A stretch of 64,000 nt of DNA from Pseudomonadota bacterium (GCA_026388255.1 JAPLKC010000093.1:1-64000); one strand, 5' to 3'; counted from the stretch's first letter, positions 9,136-17,785 are shown. Made by a program: numbers and translations. The notes: generated from the letters alone by a model not told the origin.

Positions 9136-10136
9136 ATAATAAAATAATTTCCACTGAATTGAAGGTGGGCATACTGGTTCTTGTCGGGATTTTGATGCTT
9201 TTTTATATGTCATTCAGGATTGGAAGGTTCGGGCTATTCCGGGAGCAGGGGTATGAGCTTTTTGTGACCTTCAGCAACGCAAGCGGCCTTGATGTTAAAA
9301 CGCCTGTCCAGATTGCCGGTGTTGCTGTAGGGAAGATTAAAGAGATTGTGCTTGACGGCTACATGGCCAAGGCAACACTTACCATAATGAAAAGCGTGAA
9401 AATACCGGCTGACAGCAAAGCGGCAGTGAAATCACAGGGTGTTCTCGGAGATAAATTTATCGAAATCATACCCGGACCGGGAAAAGCGTTCCTGGCGCAG
9501 GGTGGAATAATTGAGAACGTAATACAGGCGCCTAATTTTGATGAAATCTTTACAAATGTCAGTACGGCTGCAAAGAACTTTGGCGACACGATGAGCGAAT
9601 TCAAAGGATTAGTGGGCGAGAATGAAAGGGTTAACATAAAAAGAAGCATTGAGAATATCCAGGTAGTCAGCGGTGAGTTTAAAGACCTTGTTAAAGAGAA
9701 TAAAGAGAACATAGGCCGTATTGTTGATAATGCCGACGAAACATTAACAGGACTCAAGGTAATTGTGAAAAATGTAGAGGATGGGAAGGGGACACTGGGT
9801 CTTTTGGTTAAGGATGATAAACTTTACAAAGACGCAAAAGATGCTGTCAGCACGATAAAAAGCATTACATCCGATATAGAACAAGGGAAGGGTACAATCG
9901 GTAAGCTTGTTAAGGATGACGCGATATATGCGGACGCAAAGGATACGGTAAAAAATATAAAGGATATTACAGACGGCATAAAGAAAGGCGAGGGCTCGTT
10001 AGGAAAGTTTGCAAAGGATGACAAGTTGTATAACGAAACGGAAAAGGCCGTGAGAAAGGTTCAAAGGGCAGCGGATGGCATCTCGGAAATGACGCCTGTT
10101 ACGATCCTTGGCACGATTTTCGGCATGTTCTTCTGA
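9132..10136 (+). CDS. mlaD: MCE-domain substrate-binding protein, MlaD family, with C-terminal LVKDD repeats
   Basis: Periplasmic, membrane-anchored lipid-binding subunit of the Mla system. An N-terminal membrane helix (about residues 10-28) precedes a single MCE domain including SNASGLDVKTPVQIAGVAVG and GDKFIEIIPG. The remainder is predicted helical and contains at least three repeats of about 35 residues with the core GKGTLG-LVKDDKLY-DAKD, from about residue 216 to the C-terminal part of the protein. Such repeats occur in other MCE proteins and probably form a coiled or tubular extension; that is inference. The gene overlaps mlaF and is followed 5 bases later by the LWP-repeat protein. Confidence 0.93.
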   Translation: MNNKIISTELKVGILVLVGILMLFYMSFRIGRFGLFREQGYELFVTFSNASGLDVKTPVQIAGVAVGKIKEIVLDGYMAKATLTIMKSVKIPADSKAAVKSQGVLGDKFIEIIPGPGKAFLAQGGIIENVIQAPNFDEIFTNVSTAAKNFGDTMSEFKGLVGENERVNIKRSIENIQVVSGEFKDLVKENKENIGRIVDNADETLTGLKVIVKNVEDGKGTLGLLVKDDKLYKDAKDAVSTIKSITSDIEQGKGTIGKLVKDDAIYADAKDTVKNIKDITDGIKKGEGSLGKFAKDDKLYNETEKAVRKVQRAADGISEMTPVTILGTIFGMFF

Positions 10137-10141
10137 TTTTA

Positions 10142-11497
10142 ATGTGGAAATTTGTTTTTCTCCTTATACTTTTCCCCTGCACTCTACAGGCATTTTGGCC
10201 TGTATATTGGGAATTCGGGGGAGAAAAGAGGTTCTTCGGCCCCCTTGTTTCTTATAAACAGGAAAACAATGAAACCAGCCTTACAATAAGACCATTCCTC
10301 TTTTCTTATGATTCCAATGAGGGAGGGATTTATAATTATCTTTATCCTCTTGGAAAATCAGCTAAAGATAAATCATATTTTCTGCCTTTTTACCTCTCAA
10401 AAGGCTTATCTCAGTCCGACAGAGCTGCTTCGGATGAAAGAATTCCATCCCAGCCATCTGATACGTCATTTCTGCTGTTTTTTCATGGCACATCATCTAA
10501 GGGGGTCTACGGCGGGATATTTCCATTTTATGGAAAACTCTATGACAGGTTTGGAAAAGACGAAATGGGGTTTTGTATGTGGCCCTTTTACAGTTATACT
10601 GAAACTGACGAGGCGAAGAAAACGCATATCCTCTGGCCTTTCATTTCTGTTTACAGCGGTACAGAAAAAGGTTTTAAACTGTGGCCTTTATTCGGGACAA
10701 AACAACAGGAGGGGATAAAAAAGTCAAGTTTTTTTCTCTGGCCCATATTTTATAAGGAAGATAATTATCTTGATTCAGATGAGCCAACAGAAAAATTCTA
10801 TGCCATACCTTTTTATCTGTCATCAAGATCGAAAACAAGAGATGAACACATGATTATGTTCCCTTTGTACTCATATTCGAAAGACCAGTACAGGGAAAAA
10901 ACAAAGATCCTCTGGCCTGTTTTTTCGTTCACAAAAGGCGATGATATGTCAGGTTACAGCATTTTCCCGCTGGTATCGTCGGAAACACGGGAATCGTACA
11001 GTACTTTGAGCATATTGTGGCCTGTTTTGTACAACCAGTCGGAATGGTCTATAAGGGACAGGCTATATACAAATAAACGGGTGTTATTGTTTAACAGGTA
11101 TGTGGATGATGAAGATGGTATTTATTTTAATGTTTGGCCTTTATTTGAACATCAGGAAAAGCAGGGACATACTGACGTAATTATGCCGTCTTTACTGCCT
11201 GTAAGGTCTCCCGATATTGACAGAATTATAAAACCACTTTTTACAATAATGGAACATCGTACGGAAGGAAATAAAAGCATGACAAGTTTTTTCTACGGGC
11301 TTATTACAAGGGAAGAAGAAGATGATAACAACTGGAAGATGAGGTTTGCATTTCTTTTTGAGCTTAAAAAGGAATCGGGCTATGTGGGCTATGAAATCCT
11401 TTCAGGATTATTCGGTATAAATAAATCGCGGGTAAAAATACTCTTTATACCCTTTAATCGTGGCAACAGCGAATCAGGTATAAAAAATACTGAATAA
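10142..11497 (+). CDS. Secreted protein of unknown function with repeated aromatic LWP(F/L/V) motifs
   Basis: I do not recognise a characterised family. The 451 residues start with a signal peptide (MWKFVFLLILFPCTLQA). About ten copies of an aromatic motif of the form I/L-W-P-F/L/V, as in ILWPF, KLWPLF, FLWPIF, ILWPVF and NVWPLF, recur every 20-40 residues, alternating with charged and polar stretches. Alternating hydrophobic and polar strands suggest an outer-membrane beta structure or a periplasmic repeat protein. It follows mlaD by 5 bases and is likely cotranscribed, so a role at the outer-membrane end of the Mla system is a reasonable guess, not shown. Confidence 0.7.
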   Translation: MWKFVFLLILFPCTLQAFWPVYWEFGGEKRFFGPLVSYKQENNETSLTIRPFLFSYDSNEGGIYNYLYPLGKSAKDKSYFLPFYLSKGLSQSDRAASDERIPSQPSDTSFLLFFHGTSSKGVYGGIFPFYGKLYDRFGKDEMGFCMWPFYSYTETDEAKKTHILWPFISVYSGTEKGFKLWPLFGTKQQEGIKKSSFFLWPIFYKEDNYLDSDEPTEKFYAIPFYLSSRSKTRDEHMIMFPLYSYSKDQYREKTKILWPVFSFTKGDDMSGYSIFPLVSSETRESYSTLSILWPVLYNQSEWSIRDRLYTNKRVLLFNRYVDDEDGIYFNVWPLFEHQEKQGHTDVIMPSLLPVRSPDIDRIIKPLFTIMEHRTEGNKSMTSFFYGLITREEEDDNNWKMRFAFLFELKKESGYVGYEILSGLFGINKSRVKILFIPFNRGNSESGIKNTE

Positions 11498-11527
11498 AAG
11501 TTTTGCTGATCTGAATCAGAATGACTG

Positions 11528-12769
11528 TTACTTGAGCAGATAATCGAATTTCGACCTGAATTCTTCAGGTTTTAGCTTTGCTGTACTTGCAATATGTTTT
11601 AAACGATCTCCTTCAAAATCTTCCTTCTCGATTCTAATCATATATTTCCTTGCAACTTCATATGTTTCGGAATTGATATCTACCTTCCGTACTTTAGAGC
11701 CGCCACATGAATCCAGCATTTCAGTAAAAGAGATGGGGATAATATGGTCCTCATACACAGCTATCATCGAACCTGACCCGCCCTTCAGAAGGAAACGTAT
11801 TGCACCGTATCCGAGGTTTCTTGTGTATTCAATGTCGTATGGTATAGGGCTTGCTGCCCTTAATTCATATCCTATGTTCATACTGACAATAGGGGCGGAT
11901 ATATCCATGTCATGGAGGTTCTTCCTTACGAGTGATTTGAGAATCCTGCCGAGTTGAATATCGGACAGCCTTGTTTTACCGGATATTTCATCCTTTTCGA
12001 CATTTTCGCATCTGCTAAGCTCTTCTTCATCAAACTTTTCAGCTAAACCTTCAGCTATGATAGCAACCCCGTAATCTTTTCCCATGGAGAGCCTTTTTAT
12101 TATTGAACCGGTCAGGATATCGGCTATTTTTTGTATTGAAACCTTCTGCTCTGTAAACTCTTCAGGGATGAGCGATATCGTTGAGCCGGATGCCTTGCCG
12201 ATTCCAAGGGCCAAATGGCCTGTATGTCTTCCCATGGTGCTGATGAAATACCATCTTCCCATTGTCCTTGCATCTTCAATTATATTGTTGACAAGCTCGA
12301 CTCCAACATGCCTTGCGGTCTGATATCCGAAGGTTGAAATGCCGCCCGGTAAGGGAATATCATTGTCTATTGTCTTTGGAGTATGAACAACGTTTATGGA
12401 ACCCCTTCCTTCTCTCTCTATCCAGCTTGCCATATAGAGGGTGCCCTCACCCCCTATTGTTATAAGATATTTTATACCGATCTGCTTCAGTGTAGACAGC
12501 AAGGTTTTAAATTTTTGACGGGCGTTTTCCGGGGCATCACGGGATGTTCTGAGGATCGATCCACCTGTAGCATGTAGTCTCGAAACATCATCAATTGTAA
12601 GCGGGATAATGCAGTCTTTGTTTCCATCGAAGAGGGGCTTGAATCCCCCTATAATGCCGACAACCTTTTTCCCTTGATTTACAGCTTCAATTGTTGCGGC
12701 GCTTATGACTCCGTTAATTCCAGGCGCTGGCCCACCGCCAACTATTATTCCGACTGTATCTTTTGCCAT
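11528..12769 (-). CDS. Second phosphofructokinase, long group III type
   Basis: A 413-residue phosphofructokinase-superfamily enzyme. Motifs are VGGGPAPGINGVISA, IGGEGTLYMA (donor site), HTPKTIDNDIPLP (catalytic aspartates) and TMGRHTGHLALGIG. The donor-determining positions again read Gly104/Lys124, and the acidic residue before them is Glu instead of Asp. The protein is longer than the bacterial ATP enzymes (about 320 residues) and resembles the set annotated as 'pyrophosphate or ATP dependent phosphofructokinase'. It is transcribed alone, convergent with the mla operon. Together with 3387-4481 the genome has two such enzymes, perhaps serving glycolysis and a reversible or pentose-phosphate role; the donor of each is unknown. 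Confidence 0.86.
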   Translation of the reverse strand: MAKDTVGIIVGGGPAPGINGVISAATIEAVNQGKKVVGIIGGFKPLFDGNKDCIIPLTIDDVSRLHATGGSILRTSRDAPENARQKFKTLLSTLKQIGIKYLITIGGEGTLYMASWIEREGRGSINVVHTPKTIDNDIPLPGGISTFGYQTARHVGVELVNNIIEDARTMGRWYFISTMGRHTGHLALGIGKASGSTISLIPEEFTEQKVSIQKIADILTGSIIKRLSMGKDYGVAIIAEGLAEKFDEEELSRCENVEKDEISGKTRLSDIQLGRILKSLVRKNLHDMDISAPIVSMNIGYELRAASPIPYDIEYTRNLGYGAIRFLLKGGSGSMIAVYEDHIIPISFTEMLDSCGGSKVRKVDINSETYEVARKYMIRIEKEDFEGDRLKHIASTAKLKPEEFRSKFDYLLK

Positions 12770-12836
12770 ATGGGTTTATTTTGCATTTTTCTTTCTGTAT
12801 TTGCAAGCTTTTTATTGAATATTTTAAAATCAGAGT

Positions 12837-13000
12837 CTCTTGCAAAAGTATCATTAATTGCCTTTTTTTGTCGTGCTTGTGCAAGCAACATTCAGTGAAT
12901 TCAAGGTCTTCTGGACTCCGGCTTCCTCCCAGGATCACCCGCAAGCGGGTACCAGCTTGCGGGGCAGGCTTAGTGACGGCATTTTATAGTTTTGCAAGAG
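12837..13000. repeat. MITE-like palindromic element with 11-bp terminal inverted repeats
   Basis: The 164-bp stretch begins with CTCTTGCAAAA (12837-12847) and ends with the exact complement TTTTGCAAGAG (12990-13000). Inside is a second inverted pair, CCCGCAAGC and GCTTGCGGG, near 12950-12976. No coding capacity is apparent. This looks like a small non-autonomous dispersed repeat in the gap between two minus-strand genes. Confidence 0.6.
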
Positions 13001-13044
13001 GCTCATCGGTTAAGGTTTTATCAGATTTTATTTTGATAATAAAA

Positions 13045-13092
13045 TTTTGCCCATCTTCCCGGTAGTTATGGAAACTGCGAAGATGGGCAAAA
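13045..13092 (-). terminator. Rho-independent terminator of the phosphoesterase/bS22-like operon
   Basis: Perfect 14-bp inverted repeat, TTTTGCCCATCTTC (13045-13058) and GAAGATGGGCAAAA (13079-13092), with a 20-base loop. Read on the minus strand the stem is followed by a T-rich tract (TTTTATTATC). It lies just downstream of the 30-codon gene at 13125-13217. Confidence 0.8.
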
Positions 13093-13124
13093 TTGACAAA
13101 GGAAATATAGTGATTATGTGATCC

Positions 13125-13217
13125 TTATTTTCTCCGTTGGTGTCTCGTTCTTTTTCTTAGCTTTCTATATTTATGTTTTCTAATTTTCTTTTTTCTCCAT
13201 TTTAAAACACTACCCAT
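13125..13217 (-). CDS. bS22-like / AURKAIP1-COX24-domain mini protein (30 aa)
   Basis: A 30-residue, very basic protein. It begins MGSVLKWRKKK and ends RKRTRHQRRK, matching the short proteins of the AURKAIP1/COX24 (mS38) family, of which the mycobacterial ribosomal protein bS22 (beginning MGSVIKKRRKRM) is the best-known bacterial example. In that family the peptide binds 16S rRNA of the small ribosomal subunit; a ribosomal role here is inference from similarity. Its ATG overlaps the TAA of the upstream phosphoesterase by one base (TAATG), suggesting coupled translation, and a strong terminator follows. The pairing with a secreted phosphoesterase is probably incidental. Confidence 0.8.
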   Translation of the reverse strand: MGSVLKWRKKKIRKHKYRKLRKRTRHQRRK

Positions 13218-14047
13218 TATTTCACCTCTTTTTTTATAGAAAATTTGTCTTTTGGATATTCGTTCATGTCATAAACGGTGAAAATATAACCTCCATTTTC
13301 TCTTTTTGCAATAGTATAATGAAAGAAACCTCCATATTCTTCATCGAATGTGAGAAGACGCGAACCTCCACCGCCTGTGGTAACATATATAATTCCGTCT
13401 TTTTCGATTCTGTTATACAGATGTTCGTGACCTGCAAAGACAACATTTACGCCACTTTTAACAAATAAATCGTGAAGAGCGTCTCTATCCACCATATGCC
13501 TGTCAAGACAGTAACCTTTGCCGAAGGCCGTTGGAAATAGAGGTTTGTGAAGAAATACAATTTTATATAGCGAGTTCTTCCTAAGCTCTTCTCTAAGCCA
13601 TTCCAACTGTTTTCCGGTTATCCTGCTTGTCTCTCCGGGCGTTTCCGTGGAAAGCACAATAAAATTAGTGTCTTCTGTAGACAGAGAATGGTAGACGGGT
13701 TTTCTTATTAAATTACCGTATATTTTTAGTGATTTAGCGCTATTGATGTCATGATTTCCGGGTGCTATATAAAAGTCGTAATTGTTCGATGTTAGTTCCA
13801 GAAATCTACCCCATTCTTTCTCGTTTCCGGGCCTGTCGATAACATCTCCAACAAGAAAAATGGTATGTATACCTTTTTTGCTTATTATATCAAGAAATTG
13901 TTTATATACGGATTCCGTAGTTCCTATTTTTGTATCGCCGATGATTGCATAGGAAGAAAAATCCTTAGAAAATACCGTAAAGGGCAATAATAAAACACAA
14001 ATAGCGAATACGATTAATAATTTTGCATGATATGTAGGCCGCCGCAT
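13217..14047 (-). CDS. Secreted calcineurin-like metallophosphoesterase
   Basis: 276 residues with a signal peptide (LLIVFAICVLLLPFTVFS), so it is periplasmic or secreted. The metallophosphoesterase blocks appear in order: GDTKIG (the usual D-x-H reads D-x-K here), GDVIDR, GNHD, a later single histidine in LHKPLFP, and GHEHLYNR. This resembles purple acid phosphatase-like and 3',5'-cAMP phosphodiesterase-like members. The replacement of the first-block histidine by lysine is unusual and may change metal binding. The substrate cannot be predicted. It shares a one-base overlap with the bS22-like gene. Confidence 0.85.
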   Translation of the reverse strand: MRRPTYHAKLLIVFAICVLLLPFTVFSKDFSSYAIIGDTKIGTTESVYKQFLDIISKKGIHTIFLVGDVIDRPGNEKEWGRFLELTSNNYDFYIAPGNHDINSAKSLKIYGNLIRKPVYHSLSTEDTNFIVLSTETPGETSRITGKQLEWLREELRKNSLYKIVFLHKPLFPTAFGKGYCLDRHMVDRDALHDLFVKSGVNVVFAGHEHLYNRIEKDGIIYVTTGGGGSRLLTFDEEYGGFFHYTIAKRENGGYIFTVYDMNEYPKDKFSIKKEVK

Positions 14048-14129
14048 TGTCTGCCTATCATACTAAATATTTCTTATATTCGCAAATGGTTCATGAGTCA
14101 GGCAGGGCAGAATGTGTATTCCCGGCCTT

Positions 14130-14161
14130 ATACCAAGTTGCAAATGAGGGCAATTTGGTAT
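14130..14161. repeat. Short inverted repeat upstream of tRNA-Arg
   Basis: ATACCAAGTTGC (14130-14141) can pair with GCAATTTGGTAT (14150-14161) with a single G-T step and an 8-base loop. There is no T tract after it on either strand, so it does not look like a terminator. The rest of the gap 14048-14297 shows nothing that I can assign. Confidence 0.4.
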
Positions 14162-14297
14162 TACAATGTTTTTCAACAAGTCCCTGTCAACATAGCCTGC
14201 TTTGCTGACTATATTGAAAGTTTTGAATCTGAAACCCCTGTTTCAACGATGTTTATATTGAAAGGGCATATAAAAATAGATATAATAAAAACTCCAT

Positions 14298-14372
<75 letters not shown>

Positions 14373-14404
14373 CATAAAACTTACAATATCCAAGGTGGTT
14401 ACAA

Positions 14405-14440
14405 GGCGGTTAGACAATATATATTCTAACTGCCTTTTTT
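14405..14440 (+). terminator. Rho-independent terminator after tRNA-Arg
   Basis: GGCGGTTAGA and TCTAACTGCC pair across a short AT loop (one G-T pair) and are followed by a T6 run. It sits about 30 bases after the tRNA and upstream of the phoU promoter. Confidence 0.8.
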
Positions 14441-14520
14441 ATTTTTAATAGTGTATTTTGTGAACAGGTGGTATCTTTTGTTCTCTAATCCGCAGGCCTT
14501 GAACAGGCAGGAACATTCTG

Positions 14521-14549
14521 TTGTAATGAAAGAAAAAAATTACTATAAT
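14521..14549 (+). promoter_or_regulatory. Sigma-70-type promoter of the phoU-pst operon
   Basis: TTGTAA (14521-14526) and TATAAT (14544-14549) are separated by 17 bases. A ribosome-binding site AAGGAGG lies at 14566-14572, nine bases before the phoU ATG. I could not recognise a clear Pho box, although the operon content predicts phosphate control. Confidence 0.65.
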
Positions 14550-14581
14550 CTTCTGGTCAAACTATAAGGAGGCTTCCCGTT

Positions 14582-15271
14582 ATGGAAATTATGGAAGGAC
14601 ATATCTATAAGGCATTTGATATGGAGCTTAGAGAATTAAAGGAGAAGATTCTCCTTGAAGGTGGACTTGTAGAAAGGGCGATACAGGATGCTATTAATGC
14701 CCTTCTTGAGAGACGTTCAGAGATTGCAGAAAGAGTTATTGAGAATGATGATGTGGTTAACGCAAGGGAAGTAGAAATTGACGAGTTCTGCCTGAAACTG
14801 CTTGCTCTCCGGCAGCCTGCAGCAAGGGATTTGAGACTCATCACGACAGCTATCAAAATTAACTATGATCTTGAAAGGATCGGGGATCTTGCCGTAAATA
14901 TATGCGAGAGAGTGCTTGAGCTTAACAAGGAACCGCAGTTAAAACCTTATATAGATATTCCTACTATGGCAAATATTGTGCAGATTATGCTCAAAGAAAG
15001 CCTGGATGCCTTTGTGAAGGAAGATGTGGAACTGGCATTAAAGGTAACAAATGACGATGAACGTGTTGATCAGCTTCTCGACCAGGTTTTCAGAGAACTT
15101 CTTACATACATGATGCAGGATATGAGGACAATTTCAAGGGCAACACGGGTAATGTTCATTTCAAAGTCTCTGGAAAGAATAGCTGACCACGCTGTAAATA
15201 TTGCCGAACTTGTCATATTTATGGCCGAGGGGAAGATAATAAGACACATTAAAAGCTCCCCCGAGGAATAG
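14582..15271 (+). CDS. phoU: Phosphate-specific transport regulator PhoU
   Basis: Cytoplasmic metal-binding helical protein that couples the Pst transporter to PhoR/PhoB signalling. The 229 residues form two PhoU repeats, each carrying the E/D-rich motif: DLERIGDLAVNICERV near residue 100 and SLERIADHAVNIAELV near residue 200. It is first in the operon, before pstS, unlike the E. coli order where phoU is last. The ATG at 14582 has an excellent ribosome-binding site and promoter. pstS starts 5 bases after its stop. Confidence 0.95.
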   Translation: MEIMEGHIYKAFDMELRELKEKILLEGGLVERAIQDAINALLERRSEIAERVIENDDVVNAREVEIDEFCLKLLALRQPAARDLRLITTAIKINYDLERIGDLAVNICERVLELNKEPQLKPYIDIPTMANIVQIMLKESLDAFVKEDVELALKVTNDDERVDQLLDQVFRELLTYMMQDMRTISRATRVMFISKSLERIADHAVNIAELVIFMAEGKIIRHIKSSPEE

Positions 15272-15276
15272 GCCCA

Positions 15277-16092
15277 ATGCCAAAGATAATTAGTTTGATC
15301 CTGATGTTGATGTCTACAATATTGCTCTCATCCTGCGATGATAATTCTAACAAGGTTACGCATGGGAAAAAACATACTATTACAATAGCCGGCTCAACTT
15401 CTGTGATGCCATTTATAGAAAAACTTTCAGAGCATTTCATGGTTGACCGACCGATGTTTAGAATAAATGTCCAGGGCGGAGGCTCTACTGCCGGTATCCA
15501 GGCATGTTTCAATAAAACGATTGAAATCGGCATGTCATCAAGGCAATTGAAGCAAGAAGAAAAAATATTAAATGAGATCGTAATCTGTTATGACGGCATT
15601 TCGGTGGTTGTACATCCTGAGAATCCAATCCGGGAACTAACCTTAAAACAGATAAGGAGCATCTTCAGCGGACAAATAAAAAACTGGAAAGATTTGGGCT
15701 GGATTGACAGGAAAATAGATGCCATAACAAGGGAAGAAGGCTCGGGAACACGTGGATCTTTTGAGGATCTTATTATGAAAAGCGAGGAGATATATGACGG
15801 GATTATGGTCCAGGACTCCAATGGTTCGGTAAAGGAGATTGTTGCCACAGACCCATATGCAATAGCATACATATCGCTTGGTCTTGTTGACAAAAGGGTC
15901 AGAGCTTTGTCTATCGATGGGGTTTCTGCAAGTCTTCAAAATATAAAGGCAAAGAAATATAAAATTGTAAGACCCTTTCTTTTTATCACAAACGGCCTGC
16001 CAAATGAGATTGTACAGACATTTATTGATTTTGTTCTTTCCATTGACGGGCAGAACATATTGAAAAAAGAGGGACTAATAGGCATTAAATGA
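15277..16092 (+). CDS. pstS: Phosphate-binding lipoprotein PstS
   Basis: Periplasmic phosphate receptor feeding the Pst ABC transporter. The 271 residues start with a lipoprotein signal ending LLSSC (Cys20), then ITIAGSTSVMPFIEKLSEHF, VQGGGSTAGIQA and TREEGSGTRGSFEDL, the phosphate-ligand stretches of PstS proteins. It is therefore probably membrane-anchored. The gene lies 5 bases after phoU and overlaps pstC by 4. Confidence 0.95.
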   Translation: MPKIISLILMLMSTILLSSCDDNSNKVTHGKKHTITIAGSTSVMPFIEKLSEHFMVDRPMFRINVQGGGSTAGIQACFNKTIEIGMSSRQLKQEEKILNEIVICYDGISVVVHPENPIRELTLKQIRSIFSGQIKNWKDLGWIDRKIDAITREEGSGTRGSFEDLIMKSEEIYDGIMVQDSNGSVKEIVATDPYAIAYISLGLVDKRVRALSIDGVSASLQNIKAKKYKIVRPFLFITNGLPNEIVQTFIDFVLSIDGQNILKKEGLIGIK

Positions 16093-16952
16093 CTAAAATA
16101 AATTTTACCAAAGAGCATTTTGTTAAATATATACTAACGATATTTGCCCTGTCATCACTTCTATTTCTTTTCCTGATCTTTATCTTTATTTTTTATGAAG
16201 GTTTACCTCTTTTTCATAAAATCGGATTGAAAAATATCATCTTTGGTTTTAAATGGGCGCCAACAAAAGGTTCTTTCGGTATATTTCCCATGATTGTATC
16301 TTCTTTTCTTGTAACCTTCGGCGCACTTGCCGTTGGCGCACCTATGGGACTTTCCTGTGCGATTTACCTGTCCGAATATTCAGGTAAAAGGATGAAGATG
16401 TTCTTAAAACCTGCCCTTGAGCTTTTAGCGGGTATCCCTTCAGTGGTATACGGTTTTCTGGGAGTGGTTTATATAGTTCCGTTAATTAGAAATCATTTTG
16501 GCGGAGCAGGCTTCTCTCTCCTTTCCACATCCATTATCCTTGGGGTGATGATTTTGCCTACCATAATAAGCATATCTTTTGACGCGATTACGAGTGTGCC
16601 TAAAACTTACAGGGAAGGTTCCTTTGCCATGGGAGCCACTAAGTGGCAGACAATTTATAAAGTGGTTATCCCTTCGGCCAAATCGGGCATTCTGGCAAGC
16701 TTCATTCTTGGCATGGGGAGGGCGATAGGAGAGACAATGGCAGTTATTATGACTGCCGGGAATGCCTTGAAGATACCGACAAGCCTCCTTGATCCATTGA
16801 GGACGTTAACCGGAAATATTGCCCTTGAGCTTTCATATGCCACAGGTGATCATCGGCAGGGTCTTTTTTCAACCGGTGTTGTCCTTCTGGTAATCATCAT
16901 GATTCTTAATTATATTGCTAATTTTGGAATCAAGAAAAAGGTGATAAAGTGA
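16089..16952 (+). CDS. pstC: Phosphate ABC transporter permease PstC
   Basis: Inner-membrane permease, 287 residues, with about six hydrophobic segments. Family landmarks are PMGLSCAIYLSEYS, ELLAGIPSVVYGFLGV and the EAA-type cytoplasmic loop FAMGATKWQTIYKVVIPSAKSGILASFILGMGRAIGETMA. It overlaps pstS and pstA by 4 bases each, indicating one transcript. Confidence 0.95.
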   Translation: MTKINFTKEHFVKYILTIFALSSLLFLFLIFIFIFYEGLPLFHKIGLKNIIFGFKWAPTKGSFGIFPMIVSSFLVTFGALAVGAPMGLSCAIYLSEYSGKRMKMFLKPALELLAGIPSVVYGFLGVVYIVPLIRNHFGGAGFSLLSTSIILGVMILPTIISISFDAITSVPKTYREGSFAMGATKWQTIYKVVIPSAKSGILASFILGMGRAIGETMAVIMTAGNALKIPTSLLDPLRTLTGNIALELSYATGDHRQGLFSTGVVLLVIIMILNYIANFGIKKKVIK

Positions 16953-17785
16953 GAATAAAACCGCGGCTGGTAGATAATATAGTGCGGATATGCCTTAATT
17001 TTCAGGCGTTTTTTACCGTAGGGATACTGGTAGTAATTATAGCTATCATTTTTTTTAAAGGCGCTCCCCATGTAAATCTGGGATTTATTTTTTCTTCGCC
17101 GGAGGATATGGGCAGACACGGAGGCATATTTTCGACGATTATCGGAACCGTAATTCTTGTGTTGCTGTCAATTTTTCTTGCTACTCCCCTTGGCGTCGGG
17201 ACTGCAATCTTTCTCACAGAATATACAAAAGAATCTATATTTACTAAGATCATCCGCTTCGGTGTTGAATCGCTTGCAGGCATCCCGTCTATTCTATACG
17301 GTCTTTTCGGTTTCATATTTTTTGTTATAAAGCTTAAAATGGGCTGGTCAGTCTTATCAGGCGTATTAACAATAACGATTATGATTCTTCCAACAATAAT
17401 AAGAACAAGTGAGGAGGCGATAAAGGCTGTTCCGAGGAATTTAAGGATTGTGAGCTATTCCTTAAGCGCTACAAGATGGGAAACCGTTAAAAAGGTGGTA
17501 ATACCTTCAGCAGTCCCAGGGATATTAACGGGGATTATGTTAAGTGTAGGAAGAGCAGTTGGCGAAACAGCGGCAACATTATTTACCACTGGAAGCTCTT
17601 TGAGGCTCCCCACATCTTTAATGGATTCAAGCAGGACAATGGCCGTCCATTTCTATATACTTGCCCGTGAAGGCATTTCTATGGAAAAGGCCTATGCTAC
17701 CGCCCTGGTGCTCGTCCTGAGCATTCTTCTGATTAACATTATTGCCTATTATCTTATGAACAAGATGATTTCAAAATATTCGTGA
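16949..17785 (+). CDS. pstA: Phosphate ABC transporter permease PstA
   Basis: Second permease of the Pst transporter, 278 residues with about six membrane segments. Motifs are PLGVGTAIFLTEY, ESLAGIPSILYGLFGF and the coupling loop YSLSATRWETVKKVVIPSAVPGI, with GRAVGETAAT. It overlaps pstC by 4 bases; pstB1 starts 9 bases after its stop. Confidence 0.95.
   Translation: MRIKPRLVDNIVRICLNFQAFFTVGILVVIIAIIFFKGAPHVNLGFIFSSPEDMGRHGGIFSTIIGTVILVLLSIFLATPLGVGTAIFLTEYTKESIFTKIIRFGVESLAGIPSILYGLFGFIFFVIKLKMGWSVLSGVLTITIMILPTIIRTSEEAIKAVPRNLRIVSYSLSATRWETVKKVVIPSAVPGILTGIMLSVGRAVGETAATLFTTGSSLRLPTSLMDSSRTMAVHFYILAREGISMEKAYATALVLVLSILLINIIAYYLMNKMISKYS

Noticed and set aside
12763-13065. 100-residue plus-strand open frame at 12763-13065
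   Set aside because: It runs through the MITE-like element and the terminator arm and has no family similarity; a shadow frame.
14130-14161. Inverted repeat as a terminator of the phosphoesterase's upstream region
   Set aside because: No T tract follows on either strand, and the nearest gene on each side points the wrong way or has its own terminator.
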